A stretch of DNA of 36,826 bases from Candidatus Nanopelagicales bacterium (GCA_017848795.1 JAFIHG010000016.1:1-36826), one strand, 5' to 3'. Positions 1 to 8,720 are shown, counted from the first letter of the stretch. Program-made: numbers and translations. The notes: generated by a model from the sequence alone, not told the origin.

Positions 1-64
1 CCCCGCCCGCCCCCGCCCGCGTCCATCACCGGTGTTGATCATGATGTTCTCGGTCTTACGGCCC

Positions 65-123
65 GTTGATCATGAGACCGTAGGTCTCAAACCCCCTTTG
101 CGACCCACCACCTCATGATCAAC
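65..123. repeat. Nested inverted repeat downstream of polA
   Basis: The 12-nt arm GTTGATCATGAG (65-76) is repeated in inverted form at 112-123, enclosing a small hairpin GAGACC-GTA-GGTCTC (74-88). A further GTTGATCATGA copy lies at 34-44. The unit sits 40 nt past the polA stop, so it could act in transcription termination, although no T-tract follows. The GTTGATCA end resembles the hairpins at 31522-31597 and 32562-32633. Confidence 0.6.
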
Positions 124-163
124 CAGACGGGGCCGGGTTACGCGCCGTCGGAGGCGGAACAGC

Positions 164-2851
164 TCAGTGTCCGGCGGCGTGCCAGGTCGTGCCGACGCCG
201 ACCGAGACGTCGAGCGGCACCGAGAGCGGGATCGCCCCGCCCATCGCCTCGCGTACGACCTGCTCGGTGGCCTCGCGTTCCCCGGTCGCCACCTCGAGCA
301 CCAGTTCGTCGTGCACCTGCAACAGCAGCCGGGAGGCGAGCCCGCGCTCACGGAGCGCCGCGTCGACGCGCAGCATCGCGACTTTCACGACGTCGGCGGC
401 CGAGCCCTGGATCGGCGCGTTGAGGGCCATCCGCTCGGCCATCTCGCGGCGCTGCCGGTTGTCACTGGCGAGGTCGGGCAGGTAGCGCCGCCGCCCGAGC
501 ATCGTCTCGGTGTAGCCAGCGACGCGGGCACGGTCGACGACGTCGCGCAGGTAGTCCCGTACGCCGCCGAACCGCTCGAAGTACGTCGCCATGAGCGCCG
601 CGGCCTCGGAGGTCTCGATGCCGAGCTGCTGGGAGAGCCCGTACGACGACAGGCCGTACGCCAGCCCGTACGACATTGCCTTGATCTTGCGCCGCATGTC
701 GGGCGTCACCTGGTCGCGCGGCACGGAGAACACCTGGGATGCGACGGTCGTGTGCAGGTCCTCACCCTCGTTGAACGCCCCGCATAGGCCCTCGTCCTCG
801 GACAGGTGGGCCATCAGCCGCATCTCGATCTGGCTGTAGTCCGCGGTGAGCAGGCACTCGTACCCGGGGCCGACGACGAAGGCGTCGCGGATCCGCCGCC
901 CCTCCTCGGTGCGGATCGGGATGTTCTGCAGGTTCGGGTCCTGGCTCGACAGCCGTCCGGTGGCCGCCACGATCTGGTTGAACGTGGTGTGGATGCGCCC
1001 GTCGTCGCCGACGCTGGACAGCAGCCCGTTCACGGTCTGGCGCAGCTTCGAGACGTCCCGCCAGCGCAGCAGGTGCTCGAGCAGCGGGTCCTCGGTCTGC
1101 GCGTACAGCGTGGCGAGGGCGTCGGCGTCGGTGGTGTAACCGGTCTTGATCCGCTTGGTCTTGGGCAGCCCGCGCTCGCCGAACAGGATCTCCTGCAGCT
1201 GCTTGGGCGAACCCAGGTTGAAGGGGCGTCCGGCGAGCTCGTACGCCGCGTCCTGCGCCTGACCCATGGCAGCGGCGAACTCGGCCTCGAGCCGTTCGAG
1301 CGCGACGGTGTCGATCGCGATCCCGGCCCGCTCCATCCCGGCGAGGACGAGGAGCAGCGGCAGTTCGACGTCGCGCATGAGCGTGGCCGCACCACGTTGC
1401 TCGAGCTCGCTGTCGAGCCGGTCGGCGAGGTCGAGTACGGCGCGGGCGCTCATCGCGAGGGCCTGGGCCTGGGAGTCGTCGTCCTCCGCGGTGTCCAGGG
1501 CGAGCTGCCCGGAGTCGGCGTCGACCGGGGCCAGGTCGCGGCCGAGGAAACGCGCCACGAGGTCGCCGAGGTCGAACGAGCGCTGGCCGGGCAGCACCAG
1601 GTACGCGGCGAGTGCGGTGTCGCTCGTGAGCCCGGCCGGTGTCCACCCGCGCGCGTGCATGGCGAGCCACGGGCCCTTCGCGTCGTGCACCGCCTTCGCC
1701 CGCTGCGGGTCGGCCAGCCACCGCCCGAAGGCGGCGTCGTCGTCGGGGGTCAGCGCTGCCGGGTCGAGCCAGAGTGCCGCACCATCGCCGGCCGCGAGTG
1801 CGACGCCGGTGAGCTCCCCGGTGCCGCGGCCCCAGGTGCCGGTGACGGCGAGGGCCGTACGGCCGGGCCCCTCGGCGTGCTCGGCGAGCCAGGGCGCGAC
1901 CTCGTCCGGCCCGGCGATGCTCACCTCGACGTCGAATCCAGGACCACCGCCGACCGCCGCGACGTCGGCGCCGAGCGTCTCGAAGAGCCGCTCGCGCAAC
2001 ACCCGGAACTGCAGGGCGTCGAACACCTCGTGGATCCGCTGCCGGTCGAACGCCTGTCGCTCCAACGTGTCCGGCGACGCCTCGATCGGTACGTCGCGTA
2101 CCAGCTCGGTGAGACGACGATTGCGCAGCACGTCGGCGAGCGCCGCCCGCAGTGCATCGCCGGTCTTCCCCTTCACCTCGTCGACGCGGTCGACGAGGTC
2201 GTCGAGGGAGCCGAACTCACGCACCCACTTGGCCGCGGTCTTCTCCCCCACCCCGGGGATCGAGGGCAGGTTGTCGCTCGGGTCGCCGCGAAGCGCCGCG
2301 TAGTCGGGGTACTGCGCGGGCGTGAGGCCGTACCGCTCCTGCACCGCCTCCGGCGTCATGCGCGCGAGGTCGGAGACTCCCTTGCGCGGGTACAGCACAG
2401 TGACCTGGTCGGAGACGAGCTGGAACGCGTCGCGGTCGCCCGTGATGATCTCGACCTGGTAGCCGTCCTCGACGGCACGCGTGGTGAGCGTCGCGATGAT
2501 GTCGTCGGCCTCGTAGCCCTCGGCCTCCAGCGTCACCACGTCCATCGCCGAGAGCACGTCCTTGAGCAGGCTGATCTGCCCGTTGAACTCCGACGGGGAC
2601 TTGGTGCGGTTCGCCTTGTACTCCGGGTACGCCTCGCTGCGGAACGTCTGCCGCGACACGTCGAACGCGACCGCGAGGTGCGTGGGGTTCTCGTCGCGCA
2701 GCGCGTTGATGAGCATCGCCGTGAACCCGTAGACCGCGTTGGTCGGCTGGCCCGTCGTCGTGGAGAAGTTCTCGACGGGCAGCGCGTAGAAGGCGCGGTA
2801 CGCCAGCGAGTGCCCGTCGAGCAGCAGCAGACGCCGCGGCTGATCCGTCAC
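164..2851 (-). CDS. polA: DNA polymerase I
   Basis: Family A polymerase for Okazaki-fragment processing and repair synthesis; 895 residues, GTG start at 2851. An N-terminal 5' nuclease domain (about 1-290) begins RLLLLDGHSLAYRAFYALP and carries the acidic EADDIIA segment and the helix-hairpin-helix GDPSDNLPSIPGVGEKTA. The middle domain (about 310-490) has the 3'-5' exonuclease fold but lost its metal ligands: AVTGT stands where FDTET is expected and HDAKG replaces the KYD region; only SDTALAAYL keeps its aspartate. Proofreading is therefore probably absent, as in mycobacterial Pol I. The polymerase domain is intact: motif A DYSQIEMR (about 670), motif B RRKIKAMSYGLAYG (about 720) and motif C QVHDE (about 845). 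Motif B has Tyr where E. coli Pol I and Taq have Phe. It is divergent from the thioesterase at 3412 across a repeat-filled gap. Confidence 0.97.
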   Translation of the reverse strand: MTDQPRRLLLLDGHSLAYRAFYALPVENFSTTTGQPTNAVYGFTAMLINALRDENPTHLAVAFDVSRQTFRSEAYPEYKANRTKSPSEFNGQISLLKDVLSAMDVVTLEAEGYEADDIIATLTTRAVEDGYQVEIITGDRDAFQLVSDQVTVLYPRKGVSDLARMTPEAVQERYGLTPAQYPDYAALRGDPSDNLPSIPGVGEKTAAKWVREFGSLDDLVDRVDEVKGKTGDALRAALADVLRNRRLTELVRDVPIEASPDTLERQAFDRQRIHEVFDALQFRVLRERLFETLGADVAAVGGGPGFDVEVSIAGPDEVAPWLAEHAEGPGRTALAVTGTWGRGTGELTGVALAAGDGAALWLDPAALTPDDDAAFGRWLADPQRAKAVHDAKGPWLAMHARGWTPAGLTSDTALAAYLVLPGQRSFDLGDLVARFLGRDLAPVDADSGQLALDTAEDDDSQAQALAMSARAVLDLADRLDSELEQRGAATLMRDVELPLLLVLAGMERAGIAIDTVALERLEAEFAAAMGQAQDAAYELAGRPFNLGSPKQLQEILFGERGLPKTKRIKTGYTTDADALATLYAQTEDPLLEHLLRWRDVSKLRQTVNGLLSSVGDDGRIHTTFNQIVAATGRLSSQDPNLQNIPIRTEEGRRIRDAFVVGPGYECLLTADYSQIEMRLMAHLSEDEGLCGAFNEGEDLHTTVASQVFSVPRDQVTPDMRRKIKAMSYGLAYGLSSYGLSQQLGIETSEAAALMATYFERFGGVRDYLRDVVDRARVAGYTETMLGRRRYLPDLASDNRQRREMAERMALNAPIQGSAADVVKVAMLRVDAALRERGLASRLLLQVHDELVLEVATGEREATEQVVREAMGGAIPLSVPLDVSVGVGTTWHAAGH

Positions 2852-2891
2852 GGCTCACCCGCACCGCTCGCACGGGAACGGCGGCCCCAAT

Positions 2892-3071
2892 CACACGCCG
2901 GTCGAGCCCAATCGAGACCTCCGCGACCACACGCCGCTCGAGCCCAGTCGAGACCTCCCCGACCCCACGCCAGTCGAGCGCAGTCAAGACCACCGCGACC
3001 ACAGGCCGGTCGAGCCCAGCCGAGACCATCGCGACCACACGCCGGTCGAGCCCAGCCGAGACCGCCGCGAC
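2892..3071. repeat. Five tandem 36-bp repeats
   Basis: Five head-to-tail 36-bp units start at 2892, 2928, 2964, 3000 and 3036. The pattern is CACACGCCGGTCGAGCC followed by CAGTCGAGACC and CCGCGAC, and copies differ at a few positions. Each unit contains the dyad TCGAGCSCAGTCGA. There are no spacers, so this is not a CRISPR array. The length is a multiple of three, so reading frames stay open through it. It occupies the gap upstream of polA (2852-3411), in which no convincing gene is seen. Confidence 0.9.
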
Positions 3072-3077
3072 GACGAT

Positions 3078-3203
3078 CTGCTCTGAAAGGGCGGACGCAA
3101 CCAACCGTCGGTCGAGCGCCGTCGAGACCATGACCACCGATGTGGTCTCGACTACGCTCGACCACCGAGTGCTCGCCCGGTCCTTCACACCCCGACGGGC
3201 GCG
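3078..3203. repeat. 126-bp dispersed repeat module, copy 1
   Basis: This stretch is about 85 % identical by hand alignment to 32994-33119, 30 kb away. Its core is an inverted pair, GGTCGAGCGCCGTCGAGACC against GGTCTCGACTACGCTCGACC, separated by 14 nt, which can fold into a 20-bp stem with a few mismatches. It directly follows the 36-bp array, whose units carry half of the same core. It behaves like a REP- or BIME-type palindromic unit; no gene is recognised in it. Confidence 0.85.
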
Positions 3204-3316
3204 CCACCAGGCCCAGAATGACTCGACTGCGCTGCGCCGACGACGGGATGCGCTCGACCGTGCGGGTGCGCTCGATCGTGCGGTTCACGGTGGCGATGCT
3301 ACGGCGTACCCACGAC

Positions 3317-3358
3317 GCCACCTCCGGCACGCCACCTCCGGCACGCCACCTCCGGCAG
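3317..3358. repeat. Three tandem 14-bp repeats
   Basis: The unit GCCACCTCCGGCAC is repeated exactly twice (3317-3330, 3331-3344), with a third copy (3345-3358) differing only in its last base. It lies 54 nt upstream of the thioesterase start, in its probable promoter or leader. A slippage-prone minisatellite is the simplest reading. Confidence 0.85.
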
Positions 3359-3411
3359 CGCACGGCTGTGCCGGGCCGCGGCGCCGGACGGGCGCGCCGT
3401 ACCCTGACCGC

Positions 3412-3828
3412 GTGACACCGCCGCCGGACCTCGCCGCCCTCGGGCTCGGCGATCTCGGTCTGGGCGAGCTCGCGGAGAAGATGGGCATCGAGCTGGTGTC
3501 GGCCGACACCGACCGCTTCGTGATCCGGATGCCGGTGGCCGGGAACCGCCAGCCGTACGGGCTGCTGCACGGTGGGGCGAGCGCGGTGCTCGCCGAGACC
3601 GCCGGGTCCGTCGCGTCCGCGCTGCACGCGGGCGCCGGGCGGATCGCCGTGGGCATCGAGCTGTCGTGCACCCATCACCGCAGCGCGACCGACGGCTTCG
3701 TGACCGCGGTCGCCACGCCACTGTCGCTGGGGCGGACGGTCGCGTCGTACGACATCGCGATCAGCGACGAGCAGGGCCGGCGGGTGTGCACCGCGCGGCT
3801 CACTTGCCTGCTGCGCGACGCATCCTGA
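3412..3828 (+). CDS. PaaI-type hotdog-fold thioesterase
   Basis: Small acyl-CoA thioesterase of the PaaI/YbgC superfamily, 138 residues, probably hydrolysing acyl- or aryl-CoA thioesters in the cytoplasm; the substrate cannot be read from sequence. The signature is visible as YGLLHGGASAVLAETAGS, where HGG and the following Glu form the usual active-site helix, followed by strands ending in VCTARLTCLL. The GTG at 3412 is chosen because homology starts just after it and the frame upstream runs into repeats (3317-3358); the open frame itself continues back to 3130. It is divergent from polA and convergent with the acetyltransferase, and its stop codon falls in the first unit of the 16-bp repeat array. 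Confidence 0.88.
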   Translation: MTPPPDLAALGLGDLGLGELAEKMGIELVSADTDRFVIRMPVAGNRQPYGLLHGGASAVLAETAGSVASALHAGAGRIAVGIELSCTHHRSATDGFVTAVATPLSLGRTVASYDIAISDEQGRRVCTARLTCLLRDAS

Positions 3829-3906
3829 CGGCAGAGCGCCCTGACGGCAGCGCGCCCAGACAGCAGAGCGCCCCAACAGGCAGAGCGCCCTGACGCGCGG
3901 AGCGCC
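3825..3906. repeat. Five 16-17 bp repeats between convergent genes
   Basis: Units related to CTGACGGCAGAGCGCC begin at 3825, 3841, 3857, 3873 and 3890 and fill the whole space between the thioesterase stop and the acetyltransferase stop at 3907. They have no self-complementary stem of note. The array includes the thioesterase TGA. Confidence 0.8.
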
Positions 3907-4524
3907 TCAGCGGGCGGCGCGCGCGGCGCGGGCGCCGAGGACGGCGCGGCGGCGCAGCAGTCGCTGCAGGTGGCTGAGCTCGCCCGTCTCCGTACCCGTG
4001 GGGTCGGCGCCCACCTTGCGCCGCAGCGCGGCGACGGTCGTGGCGCGGCGCACGGTGCGGGGACCGAAACCCCAGTTCGCGTAGAACCGGTTCACGTCGC
4101 GCAGGCTGGACGGCACGTGGACCGCGATGTCCTCGGCCTGCAACCGGGTCGCGAAGCACGCCGCCTCCCGCAGCAGCGCCCGACCGACACCGCGGCGGCG
4201 GGAGGAGCCAGCGACGTGCAGCAGGTCGACGTGGGCGGTACGGCCCGCGGCGAACGGCCCCGCGTCGGCGAGGCGTACGGCGAGCAGCCCGACCGGGACG
4301 TCGTCCTCGTCCACGGCGAGCGCGACGTGGTAGCTCGGCGGCTCGCCGGAAGCGACGGCGCGCTCGGAGGCGACGAGCCGCTGCGTGACGCGTTCGACGA
4401 GCTCGGCGACCGGCAGCGTGCGGTGGGTCGCGTCGGACTGGGCGAGCAGCTCGACCCAGAGGTCCTCGATCGAGGTGAGGTCCGAGCGAGTCGCGGCGCG
4501 CACCTTGACGCCCGTGCTCGACAT
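3907..4524 (-). CDS. GNAT family N-acetyltransferase
   Basis: Acetyl-CoA-dependent acyltransferase of the GNAT fold, 205 residues, ATG start. The acetyl-CoA pyrophosphate-binding motif A is seen as SSRRRGVGRALLREA (about 110-125) after the beta-4 strand AHVDLLHVA. A later strand/helix, DVNRFYANWGFGPRTV, matches motif B. The last 50 residues are Arg- and Ala-rich and not typical of the domain. The substrate is unknown; small-molecule, peptide or antibiotic amines are all possible. It is convergent with the thioesterase and divergent from tRNA-Leu, so it is probably monocistronic. Confidence 0.85.
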   Translation of the reverse strand: MSSTGVKVRAATRSDLTSIEDLWVELLAQSDATHRTLPVAELVERVTQRLVASERAVASGEPPSYHVALAVDEDDVPVGLLAVRLADAGPFAAGRTAHVDLLHVAGSSRRRGVGRALLREAACFATRLQAEDIAVHVPSSLRDVNRFYANWGFGPRTVRRATTVAALRRKVGADPTGTETGELSHLQRLLRRRAVLGARAARAAR

Positions 4525-4789
4525 CTGCGGCTCCCTGGTTGACCGGTCGGAACTCTAGGGCCGGAGATCAGCAACGCGCCAATCCGGGTGCCCAAGATCA
4601 CTGATTCGGTACGGCGGACGTACGATATCCGCTGCCTGAAACCCGCCAAACCTCGGATTCCGTTCTCCGGTGCCGTCGCGACTTCGCGTCTGCGCGCCGA
4701 GCCGGCTCAGCCGCGCCCATGCGATCCGAGGCACGCACGTTCGTTCCCGGCCGGTCCGGCCGGTAGCCTATGGCGCGTCCGACGGCTCG

Positions 4790-4872
4790 GCCCCCGTGCT
4801 GGAACTGGCATACAGCATCGGCTCAAACCCGATGGCCCGTAGGGATTGTGGGTTCGAATCCCACCGGGGGTA
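4790..4872 (+). tRNA. tRNA-Leu (anticodon CAA)
   Basis: A class II tRNA cloverleaf. The acceptor arm GCCCCCG (4790-4796) pairs with CGGGGGT (4865-4871). The anticodon arm ATCGG-CTCAAAC-CCGAT gives anticodon CAA, reading UUG. A long variable arm and the T arm GTGGG-TTCGAAT-CCCAC follow. The discriminator base is A4872 and CCA is not encoded (next bases CCG). It ends 8 nt before the convergent nusB stop. A TAGCCTAT sequence at 4764-4771 may be its -10 element, but no clear -35 is seen. Confidence 0.95.
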
Positions 4873-4879
4873 CCGCGCG

Positions 4880-5293
4880 CTACTCGCCCGCCAAGGTCGC
4901 CTTGAGCTCGCGGATCCGCGAGAGCAGCCCGTTCACGAACGCGGGCGACTCGTCACGGGACAGCTCCGCGACCAGCTCCACCGCCTCCGAGATCGCGACG
5001 GGCTCCGGGATGTCGGGTGCGTACAGCAGCTCCCATACCCCGATCCGCAGCACGTTGCGGTCGACGACGGGCATCCGGGCGACGGTCCAGCCCTCGGAGT
5101 ACGCGGCGAGCAGCTCGTCGATCCGGTCGCGGTGCGCGGCCACCCCTTCGACGAGCACCGTCGTGTACGGGTTGACGGGCCGGTCCGGCAGCGCGAGCTG
5201 GGTCGAGAGCACCTCGCTGGTCGGCACGCCGCGCAGGTCCGCCTCGTACAGCACGTCCAGTGCCCGCTTGCGTGCCTTGCTCCGCGCTCGCAC
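4880..5293 (-). CDS. nusB: Transcription antitermination factor NusB
   Basis: All-helical RNA-binding protein that, with NusE (S10), binds boxA RNA and supports antitermination of rRNA transcription; 137 residues, a usual length. Family features seen are the basic N-terminus RSKARKRALDVLYEADLRG, the helix VVDRNVLRIGVWELLY, and ISEAVELVAELS followed by SPAFVNGLLSRI. The GTG at 5293 is used because the conserved Arg-rich helix begins at once, with an AGGTGAG stretch just upstream. Last gene of the aro-pepQ-efp-nusB run, 52 nt after efp. Confidence 0.95.
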   Translation of the reverse strand: MRARSKARKRALDVLYEADLRGVPTSEVLSTQLALPDRPVNPYTTVLVEGVAAHRDRIDELLAAYSEGWTVARMPVVDRNVLRIGVWELLYAPDIPEPVAISEAVELVAELSRDESPAFVNGLLSRIRELKATLAGE

Positions 5294-5345
5294 ACCTCAC
5301 CTTTCAGCCGATGGGGCAATTCACCCGGTCCCGAGACCGGATGAG

Positions 5346-5909
5346 TTACCCCGTTACGCGACCCAGGTACGAGCCGTCGCGGGTGTCGACCTTGACCTTG
5401 GTCGCGTTCTCGATGAACAGCGGCACCTGGATCTCGGCGCCGGTCTCGAGCGTCGCCGGCTTGGTGCCGCCGGTCGAACGGTCGCCCTGCAGGCCCGGCT
5501 CGGTGTACGTGATCGTCAGCTCCACCGAAGCCGGCAACTCGAGGTACAGCGGCTGCCCCTCGTGCGTCGCCACGACCGCGCTCTGCCCCTCCAGCAGCCA
5601 GCGGCTGTCGTCGCCGACGACCTCGTCGCTGATGTGCAGCTGGTCGTACGACTGCGTGTCCATGAAGACCCAGTCCGCGCCGTCGCGGTAGAGGTACTGC
5701 ATGTCGCGCTTGTCGACGTTGGCGGTCTCCACCTTCACCCCCGCGTTGAACGTCTTGTCGATGTTCTTGCCGGACTGCACGTTCTTGAGCTTGGTGCGTA
5801 CGAACGCCGGGCCCTTGCCCGGCTTGACGTGCTGGAACTCGACGACGGTCCAGAGCTGACCGTCGAGGTTGAGCACCAGGCCGTTCTTCAGGTCGTTGGT
5901 GGTGGCCAC
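5346..5909 (-). CDS. efp: Elongation factor P
   Basis: Three-domain tRNA mimic that rescues ribosomes stalled at polyproline stretches; 187 residues, full length. The domain I loop reads [12 protein letters not shown], with Lys32 at the tip. This PGKGP loop matches the actinobacterial EF-P subgroup reported to work with an unmodified lysine; no epmA, epmB or other modification gene is in the window. The C-terminal OB domain ends with [11 protein letters not shown]. It lies between pepQ and nusB on the same strand, a common actinobacterial order. Proline-rich client candidates nearby include the PilT extension and the roadblock protein tail. Confidence 0.97.
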   Translation of the reverse strand: MATTNDLKNGLVLNLDGQLWTVVEFQHVKPGKGPAFVRTKLKNVQSGKNIDKTFNAGVKVETANVDKRDMQYLYRDGADWVFMDTQSYDQLHISDEVVGDDSRWLLEGQSAVVATHEGQPLYLELPASVELTITYTEPGLQGDRSTGGTKPATLETGAEIQVPLFIENATKVKVDTRDGSYLGRVTG

Positions 5910-5939
5910 GGCTTCTCCATCGGTGCGTACGGGCTGCCC

Positions 5940-7016
5940 TCAGGTGCCGAGGACGAGCAGGTCGCGGGTCGCCCGCGTGAGCGACACCGGCCCGCCGGCG
6001 CGTACGACCAAGGTGTCCTCGATCCGCACGCCGCCGAGCCCCGGCAGGTAGACCCCCGGCTCGACAGTCACCGGCGTGCGGTCCGCCAGGATACCTGTCG
6101 CGCCGTACCCGATCGTCGGAGCCTCGTGGATGTCGAGCCCGACACCGTGGCCGAGCCCGTGTCCGAAGTGCTCACCGTGCCCGGCGGCCGTGATGAGGTC
6201 GCGGGCGGCGGCGTCGACGTCCTTCACGTCCGCGCCCACCGCGAGCGCTGCGACTCCGGCGCGCTGCGCCGTGGCGACCAGGTCGTACACCTCGCGCTGC
6301 CAGTCCGCGGGCTCGGCCCCGACGACAAAGGTACGGGTCTCGTCGGCGTGGTAGCCGCCGTACAGCGCCCCGAAGTCGATCTTGAGGAAGTCGCCCGCTT
6401 CCAGCGCCCGGTCGGTGGGGCGGTGGTGCGGGATCGCGGAGTTCGGCCCGCCGGCGACGATGCTCTCGAACGACGCGGCCTGCGCCCCGTGCTCCAGCAG
6501 CAGCCACTCCAGGCGTCGGGCCAGGTAGCGCTCGCTCACCCCGACCCGGACCTCGGGCAGCAGCTCGGCGAGCGCGGCGTCGGAGATCTCGCAAGCTCGG
6601 GCGAGCAGCTCGAGCTCGCCGTCGTCCTTGACCAGCCGCAACGCCTCGACCACCCCATCGGTCGGGACCAGCTGCCCGTGGGCCCGCTCCAGAGCCTGGT
6701 GCTGCCGGACGGTCAGGTGTGCCGCCTCGAACCCGAGCGGCCCCAACGCATTCTCGCTCGCGTACTCACCGAGCGCGGCCAGCAGCTCGCGGGAGACCAC
6801 GAGGGCGAGGTCCGGGCACTGCTCGGCGCACTGGGTCACGTAGCGGAAGTCGGTGCCGAACCGGTCCTGCGCCAGGTCCCGGGTGAGCAGCAGCATGCCG
6901 TTCGAGCCGGTGAAACCGGTCAGGTAGCGCACGTTGGAGGGGCTGGTGACCAGCAGCGCCGCGAGGTCGTCGGGAAGCCGGTCCCGCAGCGCGTCGCGAC
7001 GCCTCAGGTACGGCAC
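5940..7016 (-). CDS. pepQ: M24 family Xaa-Pro aminopeptidase/dipeptidase
   Basis: Cytoplasmic metallopeptidase that splits peptides next to proline; 358 residues, GTG start at 7016. The creatinase-like N-terminal domain (about 1-130) includes SNVRYLTGFTGSNG. The pita-bread catalytic domain shows the dinuclear metal ligands in order: Asp in LKIDFGALYGGYHADETRTF (two aspartates), His in GHGLGHGVGLDIHEAP, Glu in VTVEPGVYLPG and Glu in GGVRIEDTLVV. All five ligands are present, so it should be active. Whether it prefers Xaa-Pro dipeptides (PepQ) or longer peptides (PepP) cannot be decided here. It precedes efp by 30 nt; an inverted-repeat element (7043-7151) separates it from aroQ. Confidence 0.92.
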   Translation of the reverse strand: MPYLRRRDALRDRLPDDLAALLVTSPSNVRYLTGFTGSNGMLLLTRDLAQDRFGTDFRYVTQCAEQCPDLALVVSRELLAALGEYASENALGPLGFEAAHLTVRQHQALERAHGQLVPTDGVVEALRLVKDDGELELLARACEISDAALAELLPEVRVGVSERYLARRLEWLLLEHGAQAASFESIVAGGPNSAIPHHRPTDRALEAGDFLKIDFGALYGGYHADETRTFVVGAEPADWQREVYDLVATAQRAGVAALAVGADVKDVDAAARDLITAAGHGEHFGHGLGHGVGLDIHEAPTIGYGATGILADRTPVTVEPGVYLPGLGGVRIEDTLVVRAGGPVSLTRATRDLLVLGT

Positions 7017-7042
7017 GGACGCCCGCCCCCGATCGCGCCGAC

Positions 7043-7151
7043 CTTGATCGGAAGGCGTTTCGTGCCCTGCCGGCAGCGAGACGAGCGGCCGTCGCTGCGG
7101 GCACGCCCGGCTCCTCGTTGCGCGCAGGGCCGTTTTCGACTTCCGATCATG
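7043..7151. repeat. 109-bp inverted-repeat element, copy A
   Basis: The ends TGATCGGAAG (7045-7054) and CTTCCGATCA (7140-7149) are perfect inverted repeats. Further pairing resumes at GCCCTG (7064-7069) with CAGGGC (7125-7130), and an inner GCAGCG/CGCTGC hairpin is present. Length and terminal TGATCGG pattern match the elements at 8721-8829 and 36367-36474. It fills the space between the aroQ stop and the pepQ start. Confidence 0.7.
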
Positions 7152-7157
7152 TGTTCG

Positions 7158-7589
7158 TCACCGGGCAGTCGCGAGCGAGCGAAGCGCCAGCACGTACGAC
7201 TGGGTGCCGAACCCCGCGATACTGCCCGTCGCCACCGCAGAGATGACCGAGGTGTGGCGGAACTCCTCGCGGGCGGCCGGGTTGCTGATGTGCACCTCGA
7301 CGAGCGGGGCGGTGCGCTGGGCGACCGCGTCGCGCAGCGCGTACGAGTAGTGCGTGAACGCGGCCGGGTTGAGCACGACAGGCAGCCGGTCGTCGGCGGC
7401 TTCGTGCAGCCAGCCGATCAGCTCGGACTCGTCGTCGGTCTGGCGTACGTCCACGTCCAGGCCGAGCGCGCTGCCTTCGTTGGTGCACAGCGAGACGAGG
7501 TCCTCGTACGTCGCGCTCCCGTAGACCTCCGGCTCACGTGCGCCGAGGCGGCCGAGGTTCGGCCCGTTCAGGACCAGCACGCGCGTCAT
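7158..7589 (-). CDS. aroQ: Type II 3-dehydroquinate dehydratase
   Basis: Third step of the shikimate pathway: trans-type dehydration of 3-dehydroquinate to 3-dehydroshikimate by a dodecameric flavodoxin-like enzyme; 143 residues, usual length. Conserved pieces are [20 protein letters not shown] (active-site lid with the catalytic Arg; family Tyr equivalent nearby), [17 protein letters not shown] with the active-site Asn and His region, and [18 protein letters not shown]. The ATG at 7589 overlaps the aroB TGA by 4 nt (ATGA), suggesting translational coupling; an in-frame GTG at 7595 is less likely. Confidence 0.95.
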   Translation of the reverse strand: MTRVLVLNGPNLGRLGAREPEVYGSATYEDLVSLCTNEGSALGLDVDVRQTDDESELIGWLHEAADDRLPVVLNPAAFTHYSYALRDAVAQRTAPLVEVHISNPAAREEFRHTSVISAVATGSIAGFGTQSYVLALRSLATAR

Positions 7590-8647
7590 GAGCACACCTC
7601 CGAGTACGCCGCCTCCAGCAGGTCCGGCTGCGGTCCTTCGAGCAGCGCCGGCCGGCCGATGCCGTCCAGCACCACGAACCGCAGCTGGTCGCCGCGGGTC
7701 TTCTTGTCCACCTTCATCGCTTCCAGCAGCGCCGTCCAGCGACCTGCCCGGTAGGTGGTCGGCAGCCCGAGGCCCGCCAGCACCTGCCGGTGCCGGTCCG
7801 CGTCGGCGGCGGGCAGCCGCCCGGCGAGCCGGGCGAGCTCGGCGACGTAGACCAGGCCGACGCTGACCGCGTCGCCGTGCCGCCAGCCGTACGCTTCGAC
7901 CTGCTCGATCGCATGGGCGAAGGTGTGGCCGTAGTTGAGCACCTCCCGGCCGAGCCCGCCGGGGCGCGACTCGCGCGGGTCGTCCGTCGTCACCGCGATC
8001 TTGACCCGGATCGCGCGCTCGACGAGCTCGCGGCGGTGGGCGACCGGGTCGGCGTGCACGAGGTCGAGGATCGTCGGGTCGGAGGTGAAGCCGACCTTGA
8101 CGACCTCGGCCAGTCCGGCGGTGAGGTCACGCTCCGGGAGCGTCGCGAGCAGGTCCAGGTCGCAGACCACCCGCACCGGCAGGTGGAAGGCGCCCACCAG
8201 GTTCTTGCCCTCGGCGGTGTTGATCGCCGTCTTCCCGCCGATCGCGGCATCGACCATGCCGAGCAGCGTGGTCGGCACGACGACGAGACGTACGCCGCGC
8301 AGCCACGTCGCCGCAACGAAGCCGCCGAGGTCGGTCGTCGCTCCCCCGCCCACGGCGACGACCAGGTCGCTGCGGGTGAACCCGGCCTGCCCGAGCGCCG
8401 CCCAGCAGTCGGCCGCGACCCGTACGTCCTTGGCCGCTTCGGCATCAGGCACCGCGAGCGCGAGCGTGCGGTGCCCACCGGCGTCGAGGTCCGCGAGCAG
8501 CCCCTCCGCCAGGTGCTGCAGCGCTGCCGGGTAGATCACCGCGACGCGACGGGCGTCGGTCGCAGCGGCGAGGATCTCGGCGCGCAGCCCGTGCCCGACG
8601 AGCACGTCGTACGCCTCGCCCGCCGCGATCCGGGTCACCTCGCCCAC
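7586..8647 (-). CDS. aroB: 3-dehydroquinate synthase
   Basis: Second step of the shikimate pathway: NAD- and metal-dependent conversion of DAHP to 3-dehydroquinate; 353 residues. The NAD-binding stretch [19 protein letters not shown] and lysine-rich [19 protein letters not shown] are present, along with metal ligands: Glu in LAEVVKVGF and His in [12 protein letters not shown] and [10 protein letters not shown]. The GTG at 8647 is preferred over an upstream in-frame ATG at 8680 because GGAGG lies 7 nt before it. Translationally coupled to aroQ; separated from aroK by the 109-bp element at 8721-8829. Confidence 0.95.
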   Translation of the reverse strand: MGEVTRIAAGEAYDVLVGHGLRAEILAAATDARRVAVIYPAALQHLAEGLLADLDAGGHRTLALAVPDAEAAKDVRVAADCWAALGQAGFTRSDLVVAVGGGATTDLGGFVAATWLRGVRLVVVPTTLLGMVDAAIGGKTAINTAEGKNLVGAFHLPVRVVCDLDLLATLPERDLTAGLAEVVKVGFTSDPTILDLVHADPVAHRRELVERAIRVKIAVTTDDPRESRPGGLGREVLNYGHTFAHAIEQVEAYGWRHGDAVSVGLVYVAELARLAGRLPAADADRHRQVLAGLGLPTTYRAGRWTALLEAMKVDKKTRGDQLRFVVLDGIGRPALLEGPQPDLLEAAYSEVCS

Positions 8648-8720
8648 GGCGCACCTCCTGCCGGACGGCTCGTCGCGCACCCATCCGTCCGGGCCGCTCC
8701 CATCCCGCAGACCGCAGTTC

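Noticed and set aside
2892..3071. CRISPR array (36-bp repeat period)
   Set aside because: The repeats abut directly with no spacers, individual units vary, and no cas gene is present; this is a tandem repeat.
806..3133. 775-codon plus-strand open frame over polA, and similar long antisense frames at 4770-7754, 27876-29660 and 34044-36371
   Set aside because: They mirror clear genes on the other strand and lack any recognisable family; long antisense frames are expected at this GC content.
2217..3188. ORF reading through the 36-bp repeats upstream of polA
   Set aside because: The frame stays open only because the repeat is a multiple of three, and its continuation is polA out of frame.
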